From NCBI GenBank assembly GCA_002368155.1, contig AP018180.1, positions 7,868,561-7,932,560 on the forward strand: a stretch of DNA of 64,000 bases. Direction: 5' to 3'. Within the stretch, counting starts at the first letter, position 1. Each line of letters opens with the position of its first letter. Below the pieces are notes generated by a model that saw only the letters and a list, made by a program, of their open reading frames with translations, ran no database searches and had not been told where the DNA came from. Shown here piece by piece: positions 25,773-34,570 of this stretch. The translations under genes were made by a program, and so were the position numbers. The DNA comes from Nostoc carneum NIES-2107 (GTDB lineage: Bacteria > Cyanobacteriota > Cyanobacteriia > Cyanobacteriales > Nostocaceae).

Positions 25773-26657
25773 ATGAGAACTACCCGCAATAAGAGCGTAT
25801 CTGTTGAACAATCTGCGCTTTCTGCTAATCGTAAACAGACAAAAATTTCTGGTTCTATTCCCAACACAATTACCTGGAGTCAACGCATAATACAATTAGC
25901 AATCCAACTCACGCCTTTAGTAGTAATTTTATTTGTTTGGGAACTGGGTACAGGCGCATTTGGCGTTCCTCAATTTATTGAACCTGCGCTTGTTGGTAAA
26001 CCAAGTCTGATTGTCAAAGAATTACAGCAACTATTCTCTGAAGGAACAGTATTTAAACACGTCTTCGTCACCTTTCAAGAAGCGATGGGTGGACTAATTT
26101 TAGCCATGACTGGAGGGATAAGTTTAGGCATTTTATTAGCTTATTCTCCACAAGGAGCAATTATAACTTTACCTTACGTCCAAGTCTTTAATTCTATACC
26201 TCGTATTGCCCTAGCTCCCTTTTTTATTGTCTGGTTTGGTATAGGATTACTCTCCAAAATTTTGCTTGCAGCTTTAGCCGCTTTTTTTCCCATCTTTTTT
26301 ACCACATATCAGGGACTTCAGAGCATAGAACGCGAATTAGTTGCAGCATTTCAAGTCATGGGTGCTAATCGCTGGAAAATATTGCGGATGGTTGTATTAC
26401 CTTCAGTTCTCAGTTGGGTAATTGCAGGAATTCGTACAAGTTTAGGTATGGCTTTAGTCGGTGCGCTGGTAGCTGAATATATCGGTTCTACTAAAGGTTT
26501 AGGCTATCTCTTAATGGCAGCACAAGGAACATTGAATGTTGATAAAGCTTGGTCAATATTAATAGTTTTAGCATTTATTAGTGTTTTACTCGATTGGGGC
26601 GTTCGGGTTTTAGAAGCGTATCTTTTACGCTGGCGACCTAATCCTAGAGAATTGTAA
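25773..26657 (+). CDS. Sulfonate ABC transporter permease (SsuC/TauC-like)
   Basis: A 294-residue permease with a 40-residue polar N-terminus and about six helices. The coupling loop is AAFQVMGANRWKILRMVVLPSVL (about 188-210), with the EAxxxxGA pattern of the family, and NSIPRIALAPFFIVWFGIGLLSKI (about 129-152) is strongly conserved in SsuC/TauC/NrtB proteins. It completes the first sulfonate-type importer of the window. Confidence 0.9.
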   Translation: MRTTRNKSVSVEQSALSANRKQTKISGSIPNTITWSQRIIQLAIQLTPLVVILFVWELGTGAFGVPQFIEPALVGKPSLIVKELQQLFSEGTVFKHVFVTFQEAMGGLILAMTGGISLGILLAYSPQGAIITLPYVQVFNSIPRIALAPFFIVWFGIGLLSKILLAALAAFFPIFFTTYQGLQSIERELVAAFQVMGANRWKILRMVVLPSVLSWVIAGIRTSLGMALVGALVAEYIGSTKGLGYLLMAAQGTLNVDKAWSILIVLAFISVLLDWGVRVLEAYLLRWRPNPREL

Positions 26658-27033
26658 GTTTATGAAATAATCAATAATTGGTGTAGAATGTCTGGCGATC
26701 GAGAAATATTATGTCTGATTTATATATTTTTTGTTGCAAAATATTCAACTTGTCGTCATAAACACGGACACAACCAATAGTCCAACATATATGATACTTA
26801 CTTGTTGCTTTTTCTAACTTTCCTCTTACCATTTGTAGGGTGGGTAAAGCCCACTCTACTTTCTAAATAACTGACTACTTTAGTGTCTAAAAAATACTAA
26901 GGAAGATTAGTCTATGCTTTTAGTTACCAACAAAAGCCAAACACTAAATTTCTGAATCTGAAGCCAGAAAAAATTGACAGAACATCCAATTTACTTGTGA
27001 GTTCATTACATATTTGAGTGCAAAATATATCTC
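26658..27033. other. Gene-free interval
   Basis: About 375 AT-rich bases separate the transporter operon from the methyltransferase gene. No convincing gene, terminator or repeat array was seen, apart from a short GTAGGGTGGGTAAAGCCCAC stretch near 26836 that can fold on itself. Confidence 0.4.
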
Positions 27034-27846
27034 ATGAAAACACTTCCTACCTACGACCCAACATTATTTGAGGGTGCTGCTGAAAGCTATGCTCAATACA
27101 GAACAAAGTATCCACTAGAGGTATTTGCTAAACTCACCGAAATCTTTCATCTTAACGGTCAAGGAAGACTCTTAGATTTAGGTTGCGGCCCTGGTTTAAT
27201 CGCAATTCCTCTCAGCAATCAGTTTCAGGAAGTAATTGCTGTAGATCCCGATCCAGATATGATCGAAGAGGCTAAACGCCAAGCCCAAATCTCTGGGAGA
27301 AATAATATTACCTGGCTTGAGCAAGGTGCAGAACTAATTAATTCTAGTTTGGGTGAATTTAAACTAGTCACCATTGGTAGAGCTTTTCACTGGATGCAAC
27401 GTGAAACTGTGCTTGAGCGTATTTATGAATTGCTCTCTGATGATGGTGGATTTGTACTGCTCAATACTAATGAAAACCCTTGGGAAAGTTCACTTCCTTG
27501 GAAGCAAGCTGCAATCAGAATTGTCAAAAAATGGTTAGGTGAGGAAAGACGAACTGGACAGAGAGGAAAGGGTATTCGCACTCCTGTAGACCCTCCTCAT
27601 GAGGTACTAATTGCTCAATCAGCTTTCGCTCGCCAAGAAGTATATGAAGTCTCGTTTGAGAAGAGTTGGACAGTCTCTAGCTATCTTGGTTATTTATACA
27701 CCACAGCTTTTGCTCTCAAAATTTTCTTTGGTGACAATGTAGAGCCTTTTGAAGCGGATTTGAAACAAGCGCTACTAGAAGTTGAGCCTTCAGGAAATTT
27801 CACTGAAGAGATTACAACATCACTACGAGTTGTTTGGAAGCATTAA
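27034..27846 (+). CDS. Class I SAM-dependent methyltransferase
   Basis: A 270-residue cytosolic protein. The SAM-binding motif I is LLDLGCGPGLIAIPL (about 46-60). VIAVDPDPDMIEEAKRQA (about 68-85) is motif post-I with the acidic residue that holds the SAM ribose. ITWLEQGAE and FKLVTIGRAFHWM (about 108-132) follow; FHWM is typical of UbiE/Tam-like small-molecule methyltransferases. The substrate is unknown. It is flanked by sulfonate-binding protein genes, but no direct link is seen. Confidence 0.85.
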   Translation: MKTLPTYDPTLFEGAAESYAQYRTKYPLEVFAKLTEIFHLNGQGRLLDLGCGPGLIAIPLSNQFQEVIAVDPDPDMIEEAKRQAQISGRNNITWLEQGAELINSSLGEFKLVTIGRAFHWMQRETVLERIYELLSDDGGFVLLNTNENPWESSLPWKQAAIRIVKKWLGEERRTGQRGKGIRTPVDPPHEVLIAQSAFARQEVYEVSFEKSWTVSSYLGYLYTTAFALKIFFGDNVEPFEADLKQALLEVEPSGNFTEEITTSLRVVWKH

Positions 27847-27988
27847 ATTTTCACTTTCCTAATTCATAGGAAAACAATATTTTTTACTGACAGTCAAAAG
27901 TCAAACATTTGCAACTTAGAGAAAAAACAAATTATCTCTATTTCTGCATTCTATATAAACCTTGAAAAAGAGGAGGAAGATTACATCC

Positions 27989-29026
27989 ATGAAAATACCA
28001 TTTTTTAGCAATCGTCGCACAGTTTTAAAGCGCATTGTGCAATTTTCAGCACTAGGATTATTCGCTATTTCCACTCCCTTAACAGGTAGCTTACTACAAA
28101 GCAGCCAAGCACAGACAAGACCGGGAATTAATACAAAAGTAGTTAACTTGGCTTATCAAACATCTGGAGATTTGGTCAAAATCAAAGGAGCAGTAGAACC
28201 ACGCCTCAAAGCTTTAGGGATTTCTGTAAATTGGATACCATTTCCCGCAGGCCCCCAATTGTTAGAAGCTATGAATGCCAATAGAGTTGATATTGGTAGT
28301 GTGGGAGAAACACCACCAATCTTTGCCCAAGCTGCAGGCGCACAACTTGTCTATATTGCTGGACGTAAACCTAGCAAAGGTGAAGGACAAGCCATCATAG
28401 TTCAAAAAGACTCACCCATTAAAAAAGTAGCGGATCTCAAAGGTAAAAGAGTCGTTTTTCAGAAAGGTTCTTCTGCACATTATTTAGTATTAAGAGCTTT
28501 AAAAGAAGCAGGATTAAAATTTAGTGATATTCAGGCTGTGAGTTTGACTCCATCTGAAGCACGTGATGCATTTCTTCAGAAAAAAATTGATGCTTGGGCT
28601 GTTTGGGACCCAGCTTTAGCTTATGTCCAAAAAAATGCTGGAGCTAGAACAATTAGAAATTCAGCTAGGATTTCTACTCAAGGAGGATTTTACGTAGCAA
28701 GAAGACAGTTTGCTACCGAAAATCCGGAGGTAGTACGAGTTATTTTAGAGGAGATAGATAAACTAGGAGAATGGGCAGAAAAGAACACAAAAGAAGTTGC
28801 TAAAATTCTTGCTCCTGAGTTGAGGCTGGAAGTATCTCTTTTAGAAACTGTGGCACAGAGACGTACCTTTAGATTAAGAAAATTGTCACCTTCTATTATT
28901 GCAGAACAGCAACGAGTAGCAGATGAGTATTTTGAAGCTAAACTCCTACCTCGTAAGCTAGATGTGAGAGAATTTTTATTGCCTAACAAACAATATGAAG
29001 CGCTCACACCTAAGCGTTTAAAATAA
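27989..29026 (+). CDS. Aliphatic sulfonate ABC transporter substrate-binding protein (SsuA-like)
   Basis: About 345 residues. The ATG at 27989 follows AGGAGGAAG at a suitable distance. The N-terminus NRRTVLKRIVQFSALGLF followed by SSQAQT is a Tat- or Sec-type signal. The mature part is typical SsuA: WIPFPAGPQLLEAMNANRVDIGSVGETPP (about 75-103 of the long frame), ADLKGKRVVFQKGSSAHYLVLRAL, and DAWAVWDPALA. It should bind alkanesulfonates. No ATPase or permease adjoins, so it may feed one of the two complete transporters of the window. Confidence 0.88.
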   Translation: MKIPFFSNRRTVLKRIVQFSALGLFAISTPLTGSLLQSSQAQTRPGINTKVVNLAYQTSGDLVKIKGAVEPRLKALGISVNWIPFPAGPQLLEAMNANRVDIGSVGETPPIFAQAAGAQLVYIAGRKPSKGEGQAIIVQKDSPIKKVADLKGKRVVFQKGSSAHYLVLRALKEAGLKFSDIQAVSLTPSEARDAFLQKKIDAWAVWDPALAYVQKNAGARTIRNSARISTQGGFYVARRQFATENPEVVRVILEEIDKLGEWAEKNTKEVAKILAPELRLEVSLLETVAQRRTFRLRKLSPSIIAEQQRVADEYFEAKLLPRKLDVREFLLPNKQYEALTPKRLK

Positions 29027-29309
29027 CTATTTTCTTCACTGGAAAATCTCACAACCGAGCATGAAAATAGACATAGCGTCTTGATAAAAACTCTTTCACT
29101 ATGAAGTCCTAAATTATCTCTGGATCTCTGTGTATTTGTAGTTGAATTAAATACTTTTGAACCGCAGAGGACACAGCGAAAAATCTGGAACTGAGGGAAT
29201 AAAAGTTTGAGAGATTTTTTGGGTGATTTCTATTTTTCTGAATGCGTTGGTGAGTTCTTCCACCAAGAGTTTGAAATTTGTAGATACGGAAAAATCAAGG
29301 TAAAAAAAG

Positions 29310-30128
29310 ATGAGCAACGCTAATTCTACTGCTACTACCGGAACTAATGGTTTTGCCCAAGCAGTACAACCTATTTCTAGTCAAGTTATCACCACTGATA
29401 CTCAAGGTTTGGTTGCAGGATTTGTGAATATTCCTGTCAAAGATGGTGAAATTCCTGTTTATAGAGCGCAACCAGACACAGGTGAAAATTTCCCAATTAT
29501 CCTGGTAATTCAGGAGATATTTGGTGTACACGAACACATTCAAGATATTGCCCGTCGCTTTGCTAAGTTGGGATATTTAGCGATCGCTCCCGAATTATTT
29601 ATCCGTCAGGGTGATGTGTCAAAATTAAGCAATATTGACGAAATTCGCCCAATAGTCGCAACAGTACCCGATGCTCAAGTGTTATCTGACCTTGATGATA
29701 CTATAGCTTGGGCTGTCAAATCTGCGAAAGGTAATGGCGATCGCGTCGGAATTACCGGCTTTTGCTGGGGTGGTCGGACTACTTGGCTATATGCTGCACA
29801 TAACCCGCAAATTAAAGCAGGTGTAGCATGGTATGGGCGACTGCTAGGCGATACCACCGAACGTCAGCCTCAGCATCCCGTTGATGTCGCCTCTAAGCTA
29901 ACAGTCCCAGTTCTCGGACTCTATGGCGGTCAGGATGCAGGTATTCCCCTAGATACAGTAGAAAAGCTGAAAGAACAACTCAAATCTAGCAGCAGTAAAT
30001 CTGAAGTCATCGTTTACCCCGATGCACCCCACGCCTTCTTGGCTGATTATCGTCCTTCTTACCGCGAAACAGAAGCTAAAGACGGATGGGAGCGCCTTCA
30101 AGCTTGGTTTAAGCAGCATGGATTGTAA
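29310..30128 (+). CDS. Dienelactone hydrolase family protein
   Basis: A 272-residue alpha/beta hydrolase. The nucleophile elbow is GFCWGG (about 149-154) with a cysteine, as in dienelactone hydrolase. The catalytic aspartate is in YGGQDAGIP (about 209-217) and the histidine in PDAPHAFL (about 235-242). The oxyanion segment [18 protein letters not shown] is typical. It hydrolyses ester or lactone bonds in the cytosol. The first 35 residues are a low-complexity leader without a clear signal peptide. A good terminator follows. Confidence 0.88.
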   Translation: MSNANSTATTGTNGFAQAVQPISSQVITTDTQGLVAGFVNIPVKDGEIPVYRAQPDTGENFPIILVIQEIFGVHEHIQDIARRFAKLGYLAIAPELFIRQGDVSKLSNIDEIRPIVATVPDAQVLSDLDDTIAWAVKSAKGNGDRVGITGFCWGGRTTWLYAAHNPQIKAGVAWYGRLLGDTTERQPQHPVDVASKLTVPVLGLYGGQDAGIPLDTVEKLKEQLKSSSSKSEVIVYPDAPHAFLADYRPSYRETEAKDGWERLQAWFKQHGL

Positions 30129-30158
30129 TATCTAGCGAAATAGCTAATTTTTACATCT

Positions 30159-30203
30159 ACAGATGAGTACAGAAGCGATTTTTGTGGCTCATCTGTATTT
30201 TTT
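30159..30203 (+). terminator. Rho-independent terminator after the dienelactone hydrolase gene
   Basis: ACAGATGAG (30159-30167) pairs with CTCATCTGT (30188-30196), followed by ATTTTTT. Confidence 0.75.
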
Positions 30204-30250
30204 GCTAAGTTACAAAAAGGTTTGTCAATAAGTAACCTGGATAAGAGAGC

Positions 30251-30670
30251 ATGGCGGAAACTGTCACAGGAGGGTGTCTTTGCGGCTATGTGCGGTATGA
30301 GTACAACGGAGAACTAGAAGCAGCGAATTATTGCCACTGTCAAGATTGTAGAAAAACGACAGGTAGCGCTTTTAATGTAGGGGTTCGCATACAATCAGCC
30401 GCATTACGTATTGTCGCAGGTAAAGTTAAGAGTTATACAAAAGAGGGTAATAGTGGCAACAAAATTACTCGCGAATTTTGCCCAGAATGCGGTTCACCTC
30501 TGTTTACAAGAGCGCCAGCAAAACCGCAATTTGTCTGGCTGAAAGCTGGAAGTTTAGACAATCCGCAATTAGTTAAGCCGATGCATCAAATCTGGACTGA
30601 TTCCGCAGTATCTTGGGCTTATATCGCTCCAGAACTACCTAGTTTTTCCCAAAATCGCCAGATTGTATAA
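30251..30670 (+). CDS. GFA-family (glutathione-dependent formaldehyde-activating-like) zinc protein
   Basis: A 139-residue protein with the full GFA/CENP-V cysteine pattern: GGCLCG (about 7-12), NYCHCQDCRKTTGSAF (about 27-42) and CPECGSPLF (about 78-86). These cysteines bind zinc. The founding member adds glutathione to formaldehyde, but most family members have no tested activity. In this context a role with formaldehyde or aldehydes released when C1 sulfonates are oxidised is possible, by inference only. Confidence 0.85.
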   Translation: MAETVTGGCLCGYVRYEYNGELEAANYCHCQDCRKTTGSAFNVGVRIQSAALRIVAGKVKSYTKEGNSGNKITREFCPECGSPLFTRAPAKPQFVWLKAGSLDNPQLVKPMHQIWTDSAVSWAYIAPELPSFSQNRQIV

Positions 30671-30972
30671 TTTTGTGCGATCGCCTATTTTCTGATTTAG
30701 CAAATTTAGGCGATCGCCAATACCTTAGCCAAAATAAGAGGGTAAAAAAATTTTGGCAAAAATGGCAAAATAACCGATACATAAGCCTTGAGCTTACAAG
30801 GTAAGTTAGAGACTCAAACCCTTGATACTGACGTTAGTACGCCAAAAAAGCCTTGCGATAAATCCAGAAGGAATTTTTAGGGTTTATTGTTTTTGCCCAA
30901 CCCCAGAGGAAAGGACGTTAATACATGAAATTACCCTCGTAAATTGGCAAAGGTATTGATCGCATTACCAAA
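30671..30972. other. Convergent intergenic interval with HIP1 hairpin
   Basis: No gene. GCGATCGCCTA (30677-30687) and TAGGCGATCGC (30707-30717) form a perfect 11-bp inverted repeat built on HIP1 octamers, 6 bp after the GFA stop codon. It may act as a transcript 3' hairpin. Confidence 0.5.
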
Positions 30973-31887
30973 TTATTTACCAGCTAGTGCGAGATCAGCT
31001 TCAAATACACTTAAAGGATCAGCTAATAGCGCCTCAGAAACATTGATACTATTGGGCAACAAACCAAAACGATAAAATACATCAGCCGCGTATTGTTGTT
31101 CAGCAATAAACTCCCCAGAAGGTGGAACAAGACCCCAAGGTCTATTTCTCAGAGATTGCTCCCAACCTTTAGCATCAATCCCATTATTAATTTCTTTGGA
31201 TAATAGTTCAGCCGCTTCGCTGAAATGGGTAGCAATCCAGCGATCCACCCGTTCTAGCGCCTTAATAAAGGCTGATAAAGCATCTGGATGTTGCTCGGCA
31301 AAACTGCGATGAGTAAAGTAAAGAGAGCGATTGCTAAATAACTCGGAACTATAAAGCAGTACCTTAACTTTGTGATTTTTTTGAACCTCTGCTAAATGTA
31401 AGTCTGATGTGATCCAAGCCTCAATTTCGCCATTGAGGAAAGCTTTGAGGGAATCTGCTGAGTTGGGAATGGTTTTCACATCTTGATAAGTAAGCCCGAC
31501 TTTATCAAGCGCGATCGCGAGAAAATGTTGTTGGTAAGACCCTTCACTCAAGCTCACATTTTTGCCTTTCAAATCGCTCACACTCTGAATCGGCGAATTT
31601 TCCAAGACCACAATTGCACCTTGGACTGGGCGAGGTTGAGATGTAGCTAAATATACCACTGGCACTCCCTTCGCCTGTGCCAAGATGGGCGGAGTTGTAC
31701 CTGTCGCGCCAATATCAATTTCTGCTGTCTTCAATAGCTTAACCGTCTGCTTACCACCTGTTTCCGAGATCCACTCTGCTGATACTCCCGTTGGTTGGAG
31801 TAAATCTGTCAATAATTCAGGTTTTTTACTCAATGTAAACACCGACAAATTATTAACATGAACACCAATACGAATTGAATTAGTCAT
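30973..31887 (-). CDS. Leaderless SsuA-like sulfonate-binding-fold protein
   Basis: A 304-residue protein clearly of the SsuA family: EIDIGATGTTPPILAQAKGVPVVYLATS (about 54-81), VSDLKGKNVSLSEGSYQQHFLAIALDKVGL (about 101-130), NGEIEAWITSDLHLAEV. It has no signal peptide and starts directly at the mature domain. The ATG at 31887 is preceded by AAAGGAG at good spacing, so the start is firm. It contains no cysteine at all, which excludes DszB-type catalysis. It may be a cytosolic binding or sensing protein. It is the last gene of a minus-strand run with the SsuD-like and DszB-like genes. Confidence 0.75.
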   Translation of the reverse strand: MTNSIRIGVHVNNLSVFTLSKKPELLTDLLQPTGVSAEWISETGGKQTVKLLKTAEIDIGATGTTPPILAQAKGVPVVYLATSQPRPVQGAIVVLENSPIQSVSDLKGKNVSLSEGSYQQHFLAIALDKVGLTYQDVKTIPNSADSLKAFLNGEIEAWITSDLHLAEVQKNHKVKVLLYSSELFSNRSLYFTHRSFAEQHPDALSAFIKALERVDRWIATHFSEAAELLSKEINNGIDAKGWEQSLRNRPWGLVPPSGEFIAEQQYAADVFYRFGLLPNSINVSEALLADPLSVFEADLALAGK

Positions 31888-31906
31888 AATTTTTCTCCTT
31901 TGTTAT

Positions 31907-31982
31907 TGGGCATTGGGCATTGGGCATTGGTGTGTTTATTCACTCTTCCCAATTTTGAATTTTGAATTTTGAATTTTGAATT
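31907..31982. repeat. Two adjoining heptanucleotide arrays
   Basis: TGGGCAT occurs three times (31907-31927) and AATTTTG four times (31951-31978), in the spacer between two binding-protein genes. Confidence 0.8.
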
Positions 31983-31993
31983 CTTTACCCTTT

Positions 31994-33073
31994 CTATAAC
32001 TTTGTGACATCAACCACAAAGTTTTCTATATTGGGCTTTTTGGGAATAATGCCTAGTTTAAAAAACCAGTCACTAACGCGATTCATCTTTTCGATTTCTG
32101 CTGCACCGACTGGTATGGGTGTTCCTTCTACTCGTTCACTCATAAACTTCTGTACACCTTCAGAAAGTTTAAATTCCTTACCGTAGACTTGCATCGCCTC
32201 TGGTGCATTTGATAATACCCATTTGCTTTCTTGTACCAGAACATCGTAAACAGCTTTTACAACATCTGGATGCTTCTCTAAAAATGCATTGTGAACGATA
32301 TAAATCCCATCATTTTCTGATTCAATTTCTCCAGCCGTAGCCAGAATTCTTGCCCCATCTTTTACAGCAGCATTAGCAAAAAAAGTACCCCATACAGCCC
32401 AAGCATCTGCTTTCCCGGAAGCAAAAACTGGTGCAGCATCCGCAGGGCCAAGATAAACTCGCTGAACTTTGTCTATAGAAACTCCCGCTTTTTCTAATCC
32501 CTTTGCTAGCAAATATTCACCAGTACCGCCTCGATTCACAACCACCTTTTTACCAACCAAATCTTTTAGCGTCTTAATCGAAGAGTTTTTATGAACTAAA
32601 ATCCCCGATCCATCTTTACCGCTAACTTGGTAACCAAAAATTTTGAATGGTGAACCACCAGCCATTGCGGATATAGCAGCTGTAGTACTACCGCCTGTAA
32701 AATCGACACTACCCGCATTCAAACCTTCAACAGCGGGTGCAAAGGCGGGAAACGGCCCTAACCACTGTACGCCATATTTTTTCGGTTCTAAGTATTTCTC
32801 CAATGAGCCTTTGACCTTAGCTAGATAATAAGGCCCAGGGCCTCTAATAATGGCTATTCTTGCTTTTGTACCTTGGGCGGTAGTATCTGCCACATTTGCA
32901 GGTGTAGAACTATTAGCTTCAGGAGACTGAGAAGCAGAATTGCTAGTTTTAGTAGAACCACTATTACAAGCAACCGTAATAGCAGATGTCAGGAAAAATA
33001 ATGCTGTAGGTAAACTACGACGTTTAATGCGGTAGTTAAGTAACCCATTTTCAAAGATATCTTTATCTTTCAT
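31994..33073 (-). CDS. Aliphatic sulfonate ABC transporter binding lipoprotein
   Basis: About 359 residues from the ATG at 33073; a longer frame from 33148 adds 25 residues that precede the signal and look untranslated. The signal peptide LPTALFFLTSAITVAC ends in a lipobox with Cys36, followed by a Ser/Thr-rich linker. The mature domain has ARIAIIRGPGPYYLAKVKG, GSVDFTGGSTTAAISAMAGGSPF, LKDLVGKKVVVNRGGTGEYLLAKGLEKAG and GKADAWAVWGTFFA, all SsuA-like. It should be anchored on the outer face of the inner membrane. It lies 267 bp downstream of the SsuD-like gene. Confidence 0.88.
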   Translation of the reverse strand: MKDKDIFENGLLNYRIKRRSLPTALFFLTSAITVACNSGSTKTSNSASQSPEANSSTPANVADTTAQGTKARIAIIRGPGPYYLAKVKGSLEKYLEPKKYGVQWLGPFPAFAPAVEGLNAGSVDFTGGSTTAAISAMAGGSPFKIFGYQVSGKDGSGILVHKNSSIKTLKDLVGKKVVVNRGGTGEYLLAKGLEKAGVSIDKVQRVYLGPADAAPVFASGKADAWAVWGTFFANAAVKDGARILATAGEIESENDGIYIVHNAFLEKHPDVVKAVYDVLVQESKWVLSNAPEAMQVYGKEFKLSEGVQKFMSERVEGTPIPVGAAEIEKMNRVSDWFFKLGIIPKKPNIENFVVDVTKL

Positions 33074-33303
33074 CTTGCTTTCAAATTGAACACAAAATTT
33101 CCAAACATTTTCATCTGCTAACAAATACAAAAACCGAGTTAATGCCAACTCTTAACTCTGCATTCTCCGTGCCTCTGCGGTTCAAAAATTATAATTACAA
33201 TGCCAGATTCACCAAGATAAAAAGGTAGAAATTTGGAGTCAGCAATTTATCCCAATTATCTAAAAACCAACAACAAATTCTCACCCAAAACCCAGATTTT
33301 CAT

Positions 33304-33328
33304 AATTACGAATTACGAATTACGAATT
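33304..33328. repeat. Heptanucleotide tandem repeat (AATTACG)
   Basis: Three AATTACG units plus AATT lie just downstream of the SsuD-like gene stop. Confidence 0.75.
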
Positions 33329-33340
33329 TGTATTAGTATT

Positions 33341-34516
33341 TCACCCCAATTCTTTAGCAGGTTCAGCAATTTCTTTACTAGAAGAAATAGCCCCTACAGT
33401 TTCCCTAATACTGCTCCAAGTAGGAACATTAATACTGGTGGGAACTTGATTATTATTACCAGGTCGAGAAATTGGCAGTAGTGGTAACAATAAATCAGCA
33501 ACTCGATAGGCTTCTTCAATCAGCGGAATACCAGAGATGATGAAAGTCTCAATCCCAATATCAGCATATTCTTGCAGACGCGCCGCAACAGTCTTTGGAT
33601 CGCCTACTACCGCTGTACCGGGGCCAGGACGTACCAAACCTAAACCCGCCCAAAGATTCGGATAAATTTCCAAATCTCTGACATTTTTAGGAATTTGACC
33701 GCCATGAAACTTCAGCATTCGTTGCTGTCCTACGGAATCGCCACTATTCAGCATTTTTTGGATATTTGCTACTGATTCTTCATCCATGCGCTGAAGTAAC
33801 CAGTCGGCGGCTTTCCAGGCTTCTTCTTCAGTTTCGCGGACAATGACATACAGGCGAATACCAAATCTAAGAGTACGACCATATTTAGCAGCAAGCGATC
33901 GCATTGTGGCTACTCTTTCTGCAATCTGTGGTGGTGTTTCTCCCCAAGTTAAGTAAGTATCTATATGTTTAGCTGCAACTTCCAAAGCTGCTTCAGAAGA
34001 ACCACCAAACCACAAAGGCGGATAGGGTGACTGTACCGCAGGTAATCCTACCTTAGCTTTTTTAACATTGACATACTCGCCTTCAAAGTCAACTGTTTCC
34101 CCAGCCATGAGTTTCCGCCAAACTGTGAGATATTCATCACAGTGGGCATAGCGTTCATCGTGGGAAAGATGCAAACCATTAGCGGCCATTGTGTTGGATG
34201 TGCCGTTGATGATATTAATCAACAACCGACCCTTAGAAAATTGGTCAAAAGTCGCCGCCATCTTTGCAAACAATGTGGGCGATAACAAACCCGGATGTAC
34301 AGCAATCAAAAAGCGCATCCGTTCTGTAAACGGAATCAGTGAGGAACCAAGTACCCAGGTATCATGCACCCCTGTAGCCAAGAGTGCGCCAGAATAACCC
34401 AGGTGATCGATCCCCCGCGCTAGCTGTTGCATATATGCATAATCAATTTTCCTTGCACCCTTTTTAGTCCAAGGATAGGGGCCATCTGGCGCAGTCAAAT
34501 ACCAGAGAACTTCCAT
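33341..34516 (-). CDS. ssuD: SsuD/MsuD-like FMNH2-dependent alkanesulfonate monooxygenase, atypical active site
   Basis: A 391-residue luciferase-like protein alignable by eye with E. coli SsuD: TVWRKLMAGETVDFEGEYV, LPAVQSPYPPLWFGGSS, YLTWGETPP, RFGIRLYVIVRETEEEAW, DSVGQQRM and NLWAGLGLVRPGPGTAVVGDP. SsuD splits alkanesulfonates into aldehyde and sulfite. However, the residues equivalent to E. coli His11, Cys54 and His228 are changed. The N-terminal strand reads TAPDGPYP without the histidine, GVHDTW (49-54) lacks the cysteine and is two residues shorter, and Tyr223 replaces the histidine. Arg221 and Arg266 (E. coli Arg226 and Arg297) are kept. The substrate may therefore differ. It lies 54 bp after the DszB-like gene, in one transcription unit. 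Confidence 0.85.
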   Translation of the reverse strand: MEVLWYLTAPDGPYPWTKKGARKIDYAYMQQLARGIDHLGYSGALLATGVHDTWVLGSSLIPFTERMRFLIAVHPGLLSPTLFAKMAATFDQFSKGRLLINIINGTSNTMAANGLHLSHDERYAHCDEYLTVWRKLMAGETVDFEGEYVNVKKAKVGLPAVQSPYPPLWFGGSSEAALEVAAKHIDTYLTWGETPPQIAERVATMRSLAAKYGRTLRFGIRLYVIVRETEEEAWKAADWLLQRMDEESVANIQKMLNSGDSVGQQRMLKFHGGQIPKNVRDLEIYPNLWAGLGLVRPGPGTAVVGDPKTVAARLQEYADIGIETFIISGIPLIEEAYRVADLLLPLLPISRPGNNNQVPTSINVPTWSSIRETVGAISSSKEIAEPAKELG

Positions 34517-34570
34517 AATTTTTACCTCCCGATGTCGTCAGGACTGAAGTCTTGAAGAGAAGCAGCAAGT

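Noticed and set aside
33074-33148. Twenty-five-residue N-terminal extension of the sulfonate-binding lipoprotein
   Set aside because: It would place an unrelated segment before the lipoprotein signal; the ATG at 33073 gives a normal signal peptide.
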